Positions 27,200 to 35,467 of a stretch of DNA of 64,000 bases are shown in pieces; position 1 is the first letter of the stretch; every line of letters begins with the position of its first letter. The stretch lies in assembly GCA_937991535.1 (NCBI GenBank), contig CALKHN010000048.1:16436-80435 (forward strand), in the 5' to 3' direction. The position numbers and the translations under genes were made by a program. Below the pieces are notes generated by a model, which was not told the DNA's origin, did not search any database, and was given only the letters and a program-made list of their open reading frames with translations. This DNA is from an uncultured Sphingobacteriales bacterium (GTDB lineage: Bacteria > Bacteroidota > Bacteroidia > Chitinophagales > Chitinophagaceae).

Positions 27200-28225
27200 T
27201 CAGATCATCTCCCTCGCCATTTTCGCGCCCTTCACCATATTGATCAATTTTTGTCTTGATGCCCATCTTGCAGTCTGGCTCAATCCGCAGTCGGGAGCTA
27301 CAGACAGTTTTTCCGCGGGAATATATTGCAGGCACCTTTTAATTCTTTCCACCACATCTTCAGGGGTTTCAATGTAATAGTTTTTTACATCAATGATCCC
27401 TACTGCAACATTCATTCGTTTGGCAAAAGTTTCTAGTAATGCCATCTCCGCAAATTCACGGTTTGCCATTTCAATGTGTATTTCATTTACTTTAAGCTCA
27501 AGAAAATCCGGGATCATCGGTTTTATACTCCGGTAACCCACAGGCCGTCCTTTAAAATTGCCAAAGCATAAATGTGTGGAAAGATTGCATTTGCCCACCA
27601 CGGGTTCAACTGTTTTGTTGAATATGGCGGCAAATCTTCTGGTATCTTCCTTATACGCGTAGCAACTCATGGAGGGCTCATCAACTGTAATTTCAGTGCA
27701 TCCTGCCGCTACCAGTTCTTCCAACTCCTTTTGTATAAATGGAAGGATGGCTTCGGTTATGGCGTACCGGTCCTTGTATTCATTGTTTGGCAATAATCTG
27801 CCGCTTAAGGTGTAGGGTCCAGGTATGCTGGCTTTTAGCACAGGACCCTGCGGCGCTAATTTTTTTAAACGTAAGAACTCTTTCACCACACCCAATCCCT
27901 TTGGAGCAGAAAGTGTTTCGGTAATCCTGTGTTTTCCTCTCTGGTCGTGTGCTGCCGGTCCAAAACGTCTTGTTTCGCTTTCATCGGGCGATATTCCATT
28001 GATATAGCCGTAAAAAGACAAATTGAAATCGAGTCTCGTTTGTTCCCCATCAGTAATCACATCAAGCCCGGCCGTTGTTTGGTCATGAACCGCGGCAATA
28101 ACAGCATCTTCAATTGCTTCTTCTATATCGGCGGGTCCAAATTCGTTTAAGTGCTGCGATGCAAATTCCAGCCATCCCGGGAAAGGATAGCTACCAACCA
28201 CTGTTGTGCGTATGGGCGTATGCAT
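27200..28225 (-). CDS. core MetE-like cobalamin-independent methyltransferase
   Basis: A 341-residue single-domain protein matching only the catalytic C-terminal half of MetE. The likely zinc ligands are present: STHLC (His218, Cys220), HIEMANRE (Glu252) and APDCGL (Cys313), as are TVVGSYPFP and DVITDGEQTR. Full MetE is about 750 residues. Short core-MetE forms in archaea and some bacteria make methionine from donors other than methyl-tetrahydrofolate. Its place in a sugar-type cluster may instead point to another substrate. Spacing to the SIS gene is 14 bases. Confidence 0.82.
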   Translation of the reverse strand: MHTPIRTTVVGSYPFPGWLEFASQHLNEFGPADIEEAIEDAVIAAVHDQTTAGLDVITDGEQTRLDFNLSFYGYINGISPDESETRRFGPAAHDQRGKHRITETLSAPKGLGVVKEFLRLKKLAPQGPVLKASIPGPYTLSGRLLPNNEYKDRYAITEAILPFIQKELEELVAAGCTEITVDEPSMSCYAYKEDTRRFAAIFNKTVEPVVGKCNLSTHLCFGNFKGRPVGYRSIKPMIPDFLELKVNEIHIEMANREFAEMALLETFAKRMNVAVGIIDVKNYYIETPEDVVERIKRCLQYIPAEKLSVAPDCGLSQTARWASRQKLINMVKGAKMAREMI

Positions 28226-28239
28226 ATTGTTGTGTTCCT

Positions 28240-29019
28240 TTAATTTCCTACATTTTTATATAAACCGGCGAGGCGATGTGCATGTTCGTCATAAGCACTT
28301 TCAAAAAGCTCCTTTGCCTTTTCTGCGCCTACCACACATGCAGCCGATAATACTTTTGGCGGCTTTCCAGCTTCGGTTAGCAGCCGGGCTGTTTCCGCCT
28401 TTATGGAATTGATGAGTAAAACACCGCCTATAGTTGAGCCCGGCGCAACGGGCGTTTCCAGTGCAGGTATCCGGATCATTGCATCGCCGGCAGGGGCGCC
28501 GGTATCCAGAATGAGGTCTGCAAAGTCGCCTAATTTTTTCCCGTCTTTTCTTTTGCTGGCAGAAACAGCGGCGTGTTTTTGGGTGAGGATTGCCGTTACC
28601 TTCACTTTTTTTCGTTGAAACAATTCCGCCATTTCAATAGGCACTATATTACAGCCGCTGGATGAAATGATGAGTGCGCTATCGCTTTCCCGGATATCAA
28701 AATTACGCTGGATCCTTTCGGCCAGTCCTTCTACATTTTCAAGAAACATGGCCTGCCGCTGGCCATTGGCGCCCACCACCAGGTTGTGAAAGGTGAGCGA
28801 TAGTTCTACTATAGGATTAAAGCCGGGAAAGGAACCATAACGCGGCCACATTTCTTCCACCATGATGCGGCTGTGGCCGGAACCGAATACATGCACCATC
28901 CTGCCCTGTAAAATACTTTCTGCAAACCATTGTGCGGCTTGTTGTATACTTTTCTGCTGCGCCTCAACGGTTTCAATAATTTTTCGGGAGTGTTGAAGAT
29001 AATCCCAGATAACATTCAT
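28240..29019 (-). CDS. SIS-domain sugar-phosphate-binding protein
   Basis: A 259-residue SIS protein of the UPF0309 kind. The sugar-binding motif is VHVFGSGHSRIMVEEMWPRYG (42-62), with the second binding loop LIISSSGCNIVPIEMA (143-158) and a conserved GGVLLINSI helix. SIS proteins isomerise or bind aldose and ketose phosphates; this lineage is not tied to a single substrate. It lies nine bases after the ROK gene, in the same operon, which suggests they act on the same phosphorylated sugar. Confidence 0.82.
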   Translation of the reverse strand: MNVIWDYLQHSRKIIETVEAQQKSIQQAAQWFAESILQGRMVHVFGSGHSRIMVEEMWPRYGSFPGFNPIVELSLTFHNLVVGANGQRQAMFLENVEGLAERIQRNFDIRESDSALIISSSGCNIVPIEMAELFQRKKVKVTAILTQKHAAVSASKRKDGKKLGDFADLILDTGAPAGDAMIRIPALETPVAPGSTIGGVLLINSIKAETARLLTEAGKPPKVLSAACVVGAEKAKELFESAYDEHAHRLAGLYKNVGN

Positions 29020-29028
29020 GTTAAAGAT

Positions 29029-29922
29029 TTAATTTGGTAAGGTTTTGTGTAAAGCAAAGCTGGCGGCTCCCACGGCGCCGGAATATTCATCAAATATGGC
29101 CTGTACAACAGGCGTACGCACACCCGAATGATGCCATTCAAAGATATTCATAAACCCGTCGAGCGGATTAAATAAATCATCACCTGCCTGTGCTATGCCT
29201 CCGCCAAGAATAATAATATCAGGAGAAAGAATATTGATAAATGAGCAAAGGGCTACAGCTAACCGCTTTACAGAATGCAGCCATACATATGTTGCAATGG
29301 TATCGCCTTCTTTATATGCCTGAACGAGTTCATAGGTTGAATAAAATTTGCCGAAGCTTCGTTGCGCTATGGTACAATTGCCTATTGCGTCTTCAAGACT
29401 GGCCGGCATATGGGTAACATCATATTCGTCGCTGTCTGCGTTGAGCATTACATGACCCATGTGCCCGGCTCTGTTTAATAAGCCCTGATGCAATTCACCG
29501 TTTATCATGATGCCTCCGCCTACGCCCGTGCCCAGTGTTAATAAAATAACATTCCCGTATCCCTTGCCTGCACCAAATTTTGCTTCTGCCATTAAAGCTG
29601 CATGCGCATCGTTAAGCACCCACGTTGGTGTTTTAAGATAATCGGCCCATACAAAATTTTCTAAACCTGCCAGCCTGCCGGGCATTAGTTTTATGCAATC
29701 ATTATTGCTGCCTGCCAGTCCTGGAGCAGACAGACCCACCGGTGTGTGTTTACTACCGGATTTTTGTTGAAGAGTATGCAGCATGTCGGCTATCACTTCT
29801 TTCCAGTACGTGGCTTCTTTTTCGTTGGTGCTGCATTGCATATCATGCAGGATGGTACCATCTTCGTTTATCAGTACACCCTTAATATTGGTGCCTCCCA
29901 TGTCAATACCGATTGACTGCAT
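29029..29922 (-). CDS. ROK-family sugar kinase
   Basis: A 297-residue sugar kinase of the ROK family. The ATP-binding start is IGIDMGGTNIKGVLINEDG, followed by VGLSAPG, the ADAH-type WVLNDAHAALMAEA with the likely catalytic Asp, and the LLTLGTGVGGGIMINGEL phosphate loop. The usual ROK zinc cysteines (C-x-C-G-x-x-G-C) are absent: after GHMGHV comes LNADSDEYDVTHMPASLEDAIG. I chose the ATG at 29922; a TTG nine codons upstream is the alternative. It lies 23 bases after the SDR gene. Confidence 0.85.
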   Translation of the reverse strand: MQSIGIDMGGTNIKGVLINEDGTILHDMQCSTNEKEATYWKEVIADMLHTLQQKSGSKHTPVGLSAPGLAGSNNDCIKLMPGRLAGLENFVWADYLKTPTWVLNDAHAALMAEAKFGAGKGYGNVILLTLGTGVGGGIMINGELHQGLLNRAGHMGHVMLNADSDEYDVTHMPASLEDAIGNCTIAQRSFGKFYSTYELVQAYKEGDTIATYVWLHSVKRLAVALCSFINILSPDIIILGGGIAQAGDDLFNPLDGFMNIFEWHHSGVRTPVVQAIFDEYSGAVGAASFALHKTLPN

Positions 29923-29945
29923 ATTATTGTTGTTTAAAAAAGTAT

Positions 29946-30737
29946 TCAAATCTGTCCTTCACTCACCGACCATCCCCCGTCAACATATACCACCTGCCCG
30001 GTAGTAAACCTTGCATAATCCGACATAAAATAGCAGGCAAGCCCATCGGTATCTTCAGGATGTCCGATTCTTCCTCCGTCTAATGGTTGCTTTGTTTTGA
30101 TGAATGAAAGAATAGCCTCATTTTTGGCTGCTCTTTGTGCCATGGGCGTTTCCACAAGCGCAGGTGCTATGGTGTTAACACGGATGTTGTTTTTTGCGTA
30201 ATAAGCTGCTATTGATTTTGTAAACCCGGTTACTGCCGATTTGCTGGCTGCATAGGCATGCGTTGCAAAATGAGCAGGAGAAGGTGAGATACCCAATACC
30301 GAGCTCATGTTGAGAATAGCGCCACCGGTGTTGTGCTGTAAAAACCATTTAATAGCGGACTGGTTGGAGAGCATGAGCGAAGTGAGGTTCAATTCAAGTG
30401 TTTTGTTCCAGCCTTCCAGTGTCAGTTCATGTAACGGACCATCGCCCATTTTGCGTCCACTACCGCCCGCAATATGATATAACCCATGAAATGTTCCGAA
30501 TTGTTGCGCGCAAATCTGAATGGCATTTGCGGCGGTAGAGGGTTCAGTGGCATCGGCACAAATGGCTATCCCTTTGCCTTTCAGTTGCTGCTCCGCAGCA
30601 TCGCATGTTTGCTGGTTCCTGCCGGCTACTACTACGCGGGCGCCCTCCGCAACAAAAGCTTTGGCAGCCGATAGCCCCATACCGGTTGTTCCACCAATGA
30701 TTACTATGTTTTTTTGTGCCAGCCACCCTTTATTCAT
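29946..30737 (-). CDS. short-chain dehydrogenase/reductase
   Basis: A 263-residue SDR oxidoreductase. The cofactor motif is IIGGTTGMGLSAA (Gly15, Gly19, Gly21), followed by the AGR segment that suggests NADP(H) or NAD(H) binding, the HIAGGSG variant of the NNAG motif, the catalytic Ser in ILNMSS (145/146) and the YxxxK motif HAYAASK (Tyr162, Lys166). GQVVYVDGGW is the usual C-terminal signature. It is the first gene of the minus-strand cluster and probably oxidises a sugar or polyol; the substrate is unknown. Confidence 0.88.
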   Translation of the reverse strand: MNKGWLAQKNIVIIGGTTGMGLSAAKAFVAEGARVVVAGRNQQTCDAAEQQLKGKGIAICADATEPSTAANAIQICAQQFGTFHGLYHIAGGSGRKMGDGPLHELTLEGWNKTLELNLTSLMLSNQSAIKWFLQHNTGGAILNMSSVLGISPSPAHFATHAYAASKSAVTGFTKSIAAYYAKNNIRVNTIAPALVETPMAQRAAKNEAILSFIKTKQPLDGGRIGHPEDTDGLACYFMSDYARFTTGQVVYVDGGWSVSEGQI

Positions 30738-31090
30738 AAAAACCAGATACTGATGAATTTAAAGCAAACTAACAATACTTTTTGGAATTCCCCGTATTTT
30801 ATCTGCTCAGCAAGCGGCATGAAGTCAACGCGTGTAGGATTTGGCTACTTTATGGAAAATAATAACATTATACAAATGCCAGGCAGGGCGGCGCGGTAAG
30901 CCGGTCTGTTGAAAAAAATATTAGGTCTATCTTTGCCGGTTGATTAATGCTAATAATGAAAGCGCATCAAAAAAAGACAGGGTTATATATAATAATGATT
31001 AACGGCTTTTGTTATTTCAGACATTATTCTGCAATTTACATTCAGGCTGTGATCAAACTCAAACATCTTTATTCCAATTCGCCCGGACTT
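30738..31090. other. divergent intergenic region with no gene found
   Basis: 353 bases between the SDR start and the preferred L,D-transpeptidase start. It contains promoters in both directions; TATCTTTG at 30928-30935 with TTG at 30909-30911 is a candidate for the plus strand. Open frames here have low-quality translations, including the extension MLIMKAHQKK... in front of the transpeptidase. No repeat array is seen. Confidence 0.5.
30907..30935 (+). promoter_or_regulatory. candidate promoter of the L,D-transpeptidase gene
   Basis: TATCTTTG (30928-30935) matches TAnnTTTG exactly, with TGTTG at 30907-30911 as -33 element and a spacing of 16, somewhat short. It would give a leader of about 150 bases if the gene starts at 31091. 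Confidence 0.4.
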
Positions 31091-32788
31091 ATGATAACGA
31101 AGTGTTGTAAAACCTTATGCCGGATATTCCTGCCGGCACTACTGTTGTTTTCCTGTAGTGAAACTTCACAAAAGCCTAAAACGGTAGAAATTGTTCGCAA
31201 ACCTGAAAACCTGAATAAAAAGACCAATGAAAATATTGTCATTGGTATCGCTTTCGCCTCTGAGAACAACGGACAGTTAAATGACGGCATATCATTTAAT
31301 TTGCTGCCGGCCGTTAAAGCCTGGTACAATACGCGCGATTCATTGCGCACCTGGAGCAATCGCGAGGAATGGCTATGGATGGCCGACTCATTGTATGCTT
31401 TCATAACGCATAGTGAAAAATACGGGTTGTTTCCGTCCGATTATCATCTGGATCCGTTAAATCTCATTTACCACAAACTAAAAAGAGATTCTCTTGCTAT
31501 GCTTGATGCGGCTATGTGGGCACGTGCCGATCTGTTGTTTACAGACGCGTTTATGCAAATAGCAAAAGACATAAAATTGGGAAGGCTGCCAACAGACAGT
31601 GTTACGCTCAGGAAAGATACCATACTTACAGATTCTTTTTATGTATCATTACTGAAGAGCGTGCATGATAAAAAAGAATTAGCACCCCTGTTTGAAGAGC
31701 TTGAACCCCGCAACGATGGCTATGTGCAATTAAGAATGGCTTTAAAAAATTTCCTTGATTCAATGGACAGGACCCGTTTTACTTATGTGAACTATCCATT
31801 TGAGACTCCATCGGATTCAGTGGCGTTTATTAAAAACCTGCAAACCCGCTTGTACGAGGGTGGATTTCTGGCATTTAATAACCGGCCGGCAGATACTTCA
31901 GAATTAACCGCAGCGGTGAAAGCATACCAGGCACAACATGGCCTGAAGGTGGATGGCAAAGCCGGTCCGATGGTGGTTAAATCACTCAATAATAACGATC
32001 AGGAAAAATTTAAAACCATTGCCATTAACTTAGACCGCTACAAGCAATTGCCTGATTCAATGCCGGTGCGGTATGTTTGGGTAAATATTCCTTCATACCG
32101 TTTGTACCTGTGGGATACCGACACACTGAAACTGGAGTCAAAAATAATTGTGGGCCGCTCGCAAACCAGAACCCCTGTCCTTACCAGTACACTTACTAAT
32201 TTTATTGTTTTTCCTCAATGGACGGTTCCTTTTAGCATTATATTTAAGGAAATGCTGCCGAAGATTCGTGAAGATGTGGGATACCTTGATGAACAAAACC
32301 TGATGGTGGTTGACAAAAATGACAGTATAATTCCGCCGGACAGTATCAACTGGTTCAGGCTGAATAAAAAATATTTCCCCTATTTATTGAAGCAGCGGGA
32401 AGGGGATGACAACTCGCTGGGGATAATTAAATTTAATTTTAGAAACAAGTACAGTGTTTATTTACATGATACGAATGCCCGCTGGCTTTTTTCAAAAACG
32501 AACAGGGCGCTCAGCCACGGATGTGTGCGGGTGCAGCAGTGGCAAAAGTTATCGGATTACCTGGTGAAAAACGACAGCATCCGCTACAAACCCGATACAC
32601 TCGCTGCATGGATGAAAAGAAAAGAAAAGCATACCGTTAGTTTCTCCCGTAAAATACCCATATTTATTCGCTACTTTACCTGCGAAGCAAAAGATGGGAA
32701 AATCGTATTTTTTGATGACGTTTATGCCGAGGATAAGATCGCAAGACAAAGCCGGTTCGGCAATAAGTACACCCTGTTAACGTTGTAA
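31091..32788 (+). CDS. L,D-transpeptidase, YcbB-like lipoprotein
   Basis: A 565-residue YkuD-domain peptidoglycan cross-linking enzyme. With the ATG at 31091 the protein starts MITKCCKTLCRIFLPALLLFSC, a lipoprotein signal; the longer in-frame start would bury it. The order is a scaffold domain (about 50-220), a peptidoglycan-binding motif (FIKNLQTRLYEGGFL...AVKAYQAQHGLKVDGKAGPMVV, 235-290), and the YkuD catalytic domain with YLHDTNA and SHGCVRV (His476, Cys478). This arrangement matches YcbB/LdtD types that make 3-3 cross-links. Confidence 0.9.
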   Translation: MITKCCKTLCRIFLPALLLFSCSETSQKPKTVEIVRKPENLNKKTNENIVIGIAFASENNGQLNDGISFNLLPAVKAWYNTRDSLRTWSNREEWLWMADSLYAFITHSEKYGLFPSDYHLDPLNLIYHKLKRDSLAMLDAAMWARADLLFTDAFMQIAKDIKLGRLPTDSVTLRKDTILTDSFYVSLLKSVHDKKELAPLFEELEPRNDGYVQLRMALKNFLDSMDRTRFTYVNYPFETPSDSVAFIKNLQTRLYEGGFLAFNNRPADTSELTAAVKAYQAQHGLKVDGKAGPMVVKSLNNNDQEKFKTIAINLDRYKQLPDSMPVRYVWVNIPSYRLYLWDTDTLKLESKIIVGRSQTRTPVLTSTLTNFIVFPQWTVPFSIIFKEMLPKIREDVGYLDEQNLMVVDKNDSIIPPDSINWFRLNKKYFPYLLKQREGDDNSLGIIKFNFRNKYSVYLHDTNARWLFSKTNRALSHGCVRVQQWQKLSDYLVKNDSIRYKPDTLAAWMKRKEKHTVSFSRKIPIFIRYFTCEAKDGKIVFFDDVYAEDKIARQSRFGNKYTLLTL

Positions 32789-32947
32789 CCATTGTATTTG
32801 AGTGAATTCCCGGGTAAATCATTGATAGACCCGGTTTTTATTTTATACACGTGAATACCGGCTTGCGCCACGATGGAAAAATGTGAAATAGAGTATGGTC
32901 TCAGTTTTGTAAGAAATTCTTGTTCCGCCACCAGAAAACCGGTTGTA

Positions 32948-33340
32948 ATGAAACAGTACCTCCTATTATTTGTCTCGTTGTTTTGCATTTGTACGTGGGC
33001 AACTGCTCAGCGTTCCACAGCAAAAAACGCAACGCAGAATCCGGCAGCTCAGCAGGGTATAGCCAGCTTTTATGCCGCTAAATTTCATGGGCGGCTGATG
33101 GCCAACGGGGAAAAATATGATAAGGATAAACTAACGGCAGCCAGTAATCGCTTCCCTTTGGGTACATGGGTAAAAGTAAGCAACCTTTCAAATAAAAAAA
33201 ACGTCATAGTTCAAATTACCGATCGCATGCATCCTAAAAACAAGCGGCTTATTGATCTTTCCAACACCGCTGCAAAGAAATTAGGATTTATAAAAAAGGG
33301 CCTTACAAAAGTAAAAGTTGAAGTCATTAAAATGCCATAA
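32948..33340 (+). CDS. RlpA-like double-psi beta-barrel protein
   Basis: A 130-residue secreted protein with signal peptide MKQYLLLFVSLFCICTWATAQ (start ATG 32948). The mature part is a stand-alone RlpA-like domain: GIASFYAAKFHGRLMANGEKYD, LTAASNRFPLGTWVKVSNLSN and TDRMHPKNKRLIDLSNTAAKKLG. RlpA in some bacteria cleaves naked glycan strands of peptidoglycan at division sites. There is no SPOR domain here, so localisation and activity are not established. It is downstream of the L,D-transpeptidase, consistent with a wall role. Confidence 0.82.
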   Translation: MKQYLLLFVSLFCICTWATAQRSTAKNATQNPAAQQGIASFYAAKFHGRLMANGEKYDKDKLTAASNRFPLGTWVKVSNLSNKKNVIVQITDRMHPKNKRLIDLSNTAAKKLGFIKKGLTKVKVEVIKMP

Positions 33341-33373
33341 CATGCTGAAGAACAGAACAAATCATCCAAATAA

Positions 33374-33406
33374 TTTGGAACGTAATTAATCAACGTTATA
33401 CCTTTG
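33374..33406 (+). promoter_or_regulatory. promoter of the OmpA-family gene
   Basis: TTTG at 33374-33377 and TACCTTTG at 33399-33406 are separated by 21 bases, an almost ideal Bacteroidota promoter. The start codon is 24 bases downstream, giving a leader of about 20 bases. Confidence 0.65.
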
Positions 33407-33429
33407 CTCAACTAACATAATATAAATTT

Positions 33430-34773
33430 ATGAGAAAACCTTTATTGAGCTTACTGGCAGTATGTATACTTGCCACTGCTTTTTCCCAGGAAAATGCCAT
33501 AAAAAATCCTTACAAAAAGAAACCGGCATTTGGCTTTTCCTTCACCTTTCATGATTTTCAAACTGCACAAGATTTAAAGAACACCTCACTCAACCAGGTT
33601 TTAAAAGACAAACAATGGTATAAAACGGGGCGTATGAGTCCTGGTTTAGCACTGTCCTATTTTCAGGGACTCACCAATCACCTCGATTTTATGGCCCGTT
33701 TGGGAGGTACTTTTACTGAGTATCCCGTGCCAGATAAACCACAAGGCGGTAGCGACAAACTGCTTGCTGAATTGGATGCGAACATCAATGCCAAACTGCT
33801 GAGCGACAGATATTGGGTTACACCTTATTTAACCGCCGGCATCGGTGGCTCGCAATGGAACGGTTACTGGGGTGCTTATGTACCCCTTGGATTAGGTGTA
33901 CAGGTTAATTTATTAGACCAGGCTTTTATTAATTTTAATGCACAATACCGTGTAGCCGTAACTACCGGCACCACCGCCAATCATTTGTTTTATAGTTTAG
34001 GGGTTGCGGGTTCTTTGTTTGAGAAAAAAGAACCTAAAGTAATTCCTCCGCCGCCTCCACCGGCTGATACAGACAATGACGGTATTGTTGATTCGCTTGA
34101 CGCTTGTCCGGATGTTGCAGGATTGGCCCAGTTTAAAGGTTGTCCTGATAAAGATGGCGACGGTATTGAAGATAAGAATGATAAATGTCCTGAAGTAAAA
34201 GGTCTTGAAAAATACAACGGTTGTCCTATACCTGATTCAGATAACGATGGAATAAATGATGAAGAAGATAAATGCCCTAACGAAGCAGGAGTTGCCAGAT
34301 ACCAGGGCTGTCCCATTCCGGATACGGATAATGATGGCATAAATGATGAAGAAGATAAATGTCCGGCTCTTGCGGGTCCTGCCAGCAACCAGGGTTGCCC
34401 CGAAATAAAAGAAGAAGTGAAAAAACGAATTGATGTGGCAGCAAAAAATGTATTTTTTGCTACAGGAAGCTCGAAACTGTTAGCAAAATCCTTCAAATCA
34501 TTGAATGAAGTGGCAAAAATTCTTAATGAAGATCCCAATCTTAAATTAGATGTAGAAGGGCACACAGATAATACCGGCAAACCGGATAAGAACCAGGTTT
34601 TGAGTGAGCAGAGGGCCAAGTCTGTGCTGGATTATTTAACTTCAAAGGGAGGCGTTGATCCATCACGTCTTGTATCCGCAGGCTTTGGACAGGATCAGCC
34701 GGTCGCAGATAATAAAACGGCTGCAGGACGCGCTAAAAATCGTCGTGTAGATCTGAAACTGCACTATAACTAA
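33430..34773 (+). CDS. OmpA-family outer-membrane protein with thrombospondin type 3 repeats
   Basis: A 447-residue protein: signal peptide MRKPLLSLLAVCILATAFSQ, an N-terminal beta-barrel-like domain to about residue 200, a Pro-rich hinge (VIPPPPPPA), four calcium-binding TSP3-type repeats (DTDNDGIVDSLDACPD, DKDGDGIEDKNDKCPE and two more), and an OmpA C-terminal peptidoglycan-binding domain (VFFATGSSKLLAKS, VEGHTDNTG, LSEQRAKSVLDYL, GRAKNRRVDL). It links the outer membrane to the wall. A good promoter and a strong terminator mark it as a single, probably highly expressed gene. Confidence 0.93.
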   Translation: MRKPLLSLLAVCILATAFSQENAIKNPYKKKPAFGFSFTFHDFQTAQDLKNTSLNQVLKDKQWYKTGRMSPGLALSYFQGLTNHLDFMARLGGTFTEYPVPDKPQGGSDKLLAELDANINAKLLSDRYWVTPYLTAGIGGSQWNGYWGAYVPLGLGVQVNLLDQAFINFNAQYRVAVTTGTTANHLFYSLGVAGSLFEKKEPKVIPPPPPPADTDNDGIVDSLDACPDVAGLAQFKGCPDKDGDGIEDKNDKCPEVKGLEKYNGCPIPDSDNDGINDEEDKCPNEAGVARYQGCPIPDTDNDGINDEEDKCPALAGPASNQGCPEIKEEVKKRIDVAAKNVFFATGSSKLLAKSFKSLNEVAKILNEDPNLKLDVEGHTDNTGKPDKNQVLSEQRAKSVLDYLTSKGGVDPSRLVSAGFGQDQPVADNKTAAGRAKNRRVDLKLHYN

Positions 34774-34796
34774 TATAGCTTTTAAAGATTAAAAGA

Positions 34797-34822
34797 CCCC
34801 GGCAAACGAACCGGGGTTTTTT
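34797..34822 (+). terminator. rho-independent terminator of the OmpA-family gene
   Basis: CCCCGG (34797-34802), an 8-base loop and CCGGGG (34811-34816) are followed by TTTTTT, 23 bases after the stop codon. Confidence 0.85.
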
Positions 34823-34927
34823 ATGCAATACAACTCTGGTAAGATGGTAGATTTTTATTGCGAAACGGATTGCTTTTCAGAAGCTGTTGTTATTAACTTC
34901 TTTTAACTGCCGGTAGGCTAAATAAAA

Positions 34928-35059
34928 AGGGGCTGTCTTAAAAGTTATGTTTTACCACTAAGACACTAAAATACGAAGTAAATAAAATCTGAAAATCAGG
35001 ACTTTGTGTCTTAGTTTTTTTGTGGCATATCTTCTATACCGGACTTTTGACAGCCTCTT
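34928..35059. mobile_element. probable MITE with terminal inverted repeats and a 7-bp flanking duplication
   Basis: The left end AGGGGCTGTCTTAAAAGT (34928-34945) matches the complement of the right end ACTTTTGACAGCCTCTT (35043-35059) with few differences. Inside, CCACTAAGACAC and GTGTCTTAG form a second inverted pair. AATAAAA occurs directly on both sides (34921-34927 and 35060-35066). At 132 bp with no coding capacity it fits a miniature element mobilised in trans. The GGCTGTC end resembles ends of several IS families, but I cannot name one. The flanking repeat is AT-rich and could be chance. Confidence 0.6.
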
Positions 35060-35086
35060 AATAAAATAATATTCGGGGCAGTAAGC

Positions 35087-35203
35087 TTATTTGTAACCAA
35101 CCATTCCTTGTGTAGCTTTACATCCGCCTCTTGAAGAGGTGCATGAAGCAAAAGCGGCCCCCAGGGTAATTACGAGCAAAGCGATAGCGAAAACTTTTTT
35201 CAT
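35087..35203 (-). CDS. 38-residue small lipoprotein ending SSRGGCKATQGMVGYK
   Basis: The ATG at 35203 gives MKKVFAIALLVITLGAAFASC followed by TSSRGGCKATQGMVGYK. The lipobox AFASC puts the lipid on Cys21, leaving a mature peptide of only 18 residues with one further cysteine. I recall this tail as a recurrent tiny lipoprotein of Bacteroidota, but no function is known to me. The frame can be extended upstream but that part has no signal sequence. It lies 28 bases from the MITE edge. Confidence 0.7.
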   Translation of the reverse strand: MKKVFAIALLVITLGAAFASCTSSRGGCKATQGMVGYK

Positions 35204-35467
35204 TTTTGAAGTTTTTAGGTAAAACAATAACATTTTCCAAGCATGGTGCCCGTAGGAATAGGAGATAATGTTATTCTTCAGAGGGGGAATTGGAAATACG
35301 CGAAATGTACGTAAAGAGATGTGCAAATAAACAAACATTAAGCCGAATAAACAAATTTTGTAAATTCCTTTTCTTTGAACACTGAATTGTTTGTCTTATG
35401 TTAACAGAACGCCAATAGTATTATATTTTTAACTATTTTGCCGCATCAAATAATTATTGTTCACGCT

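Noticed and set aside
30947..31090. 48-residue extension of the L,D-transpeptidase
   Set aside because: It would place the lipoprotein signal inside the protein; the sequence looks like an untranslated leader.
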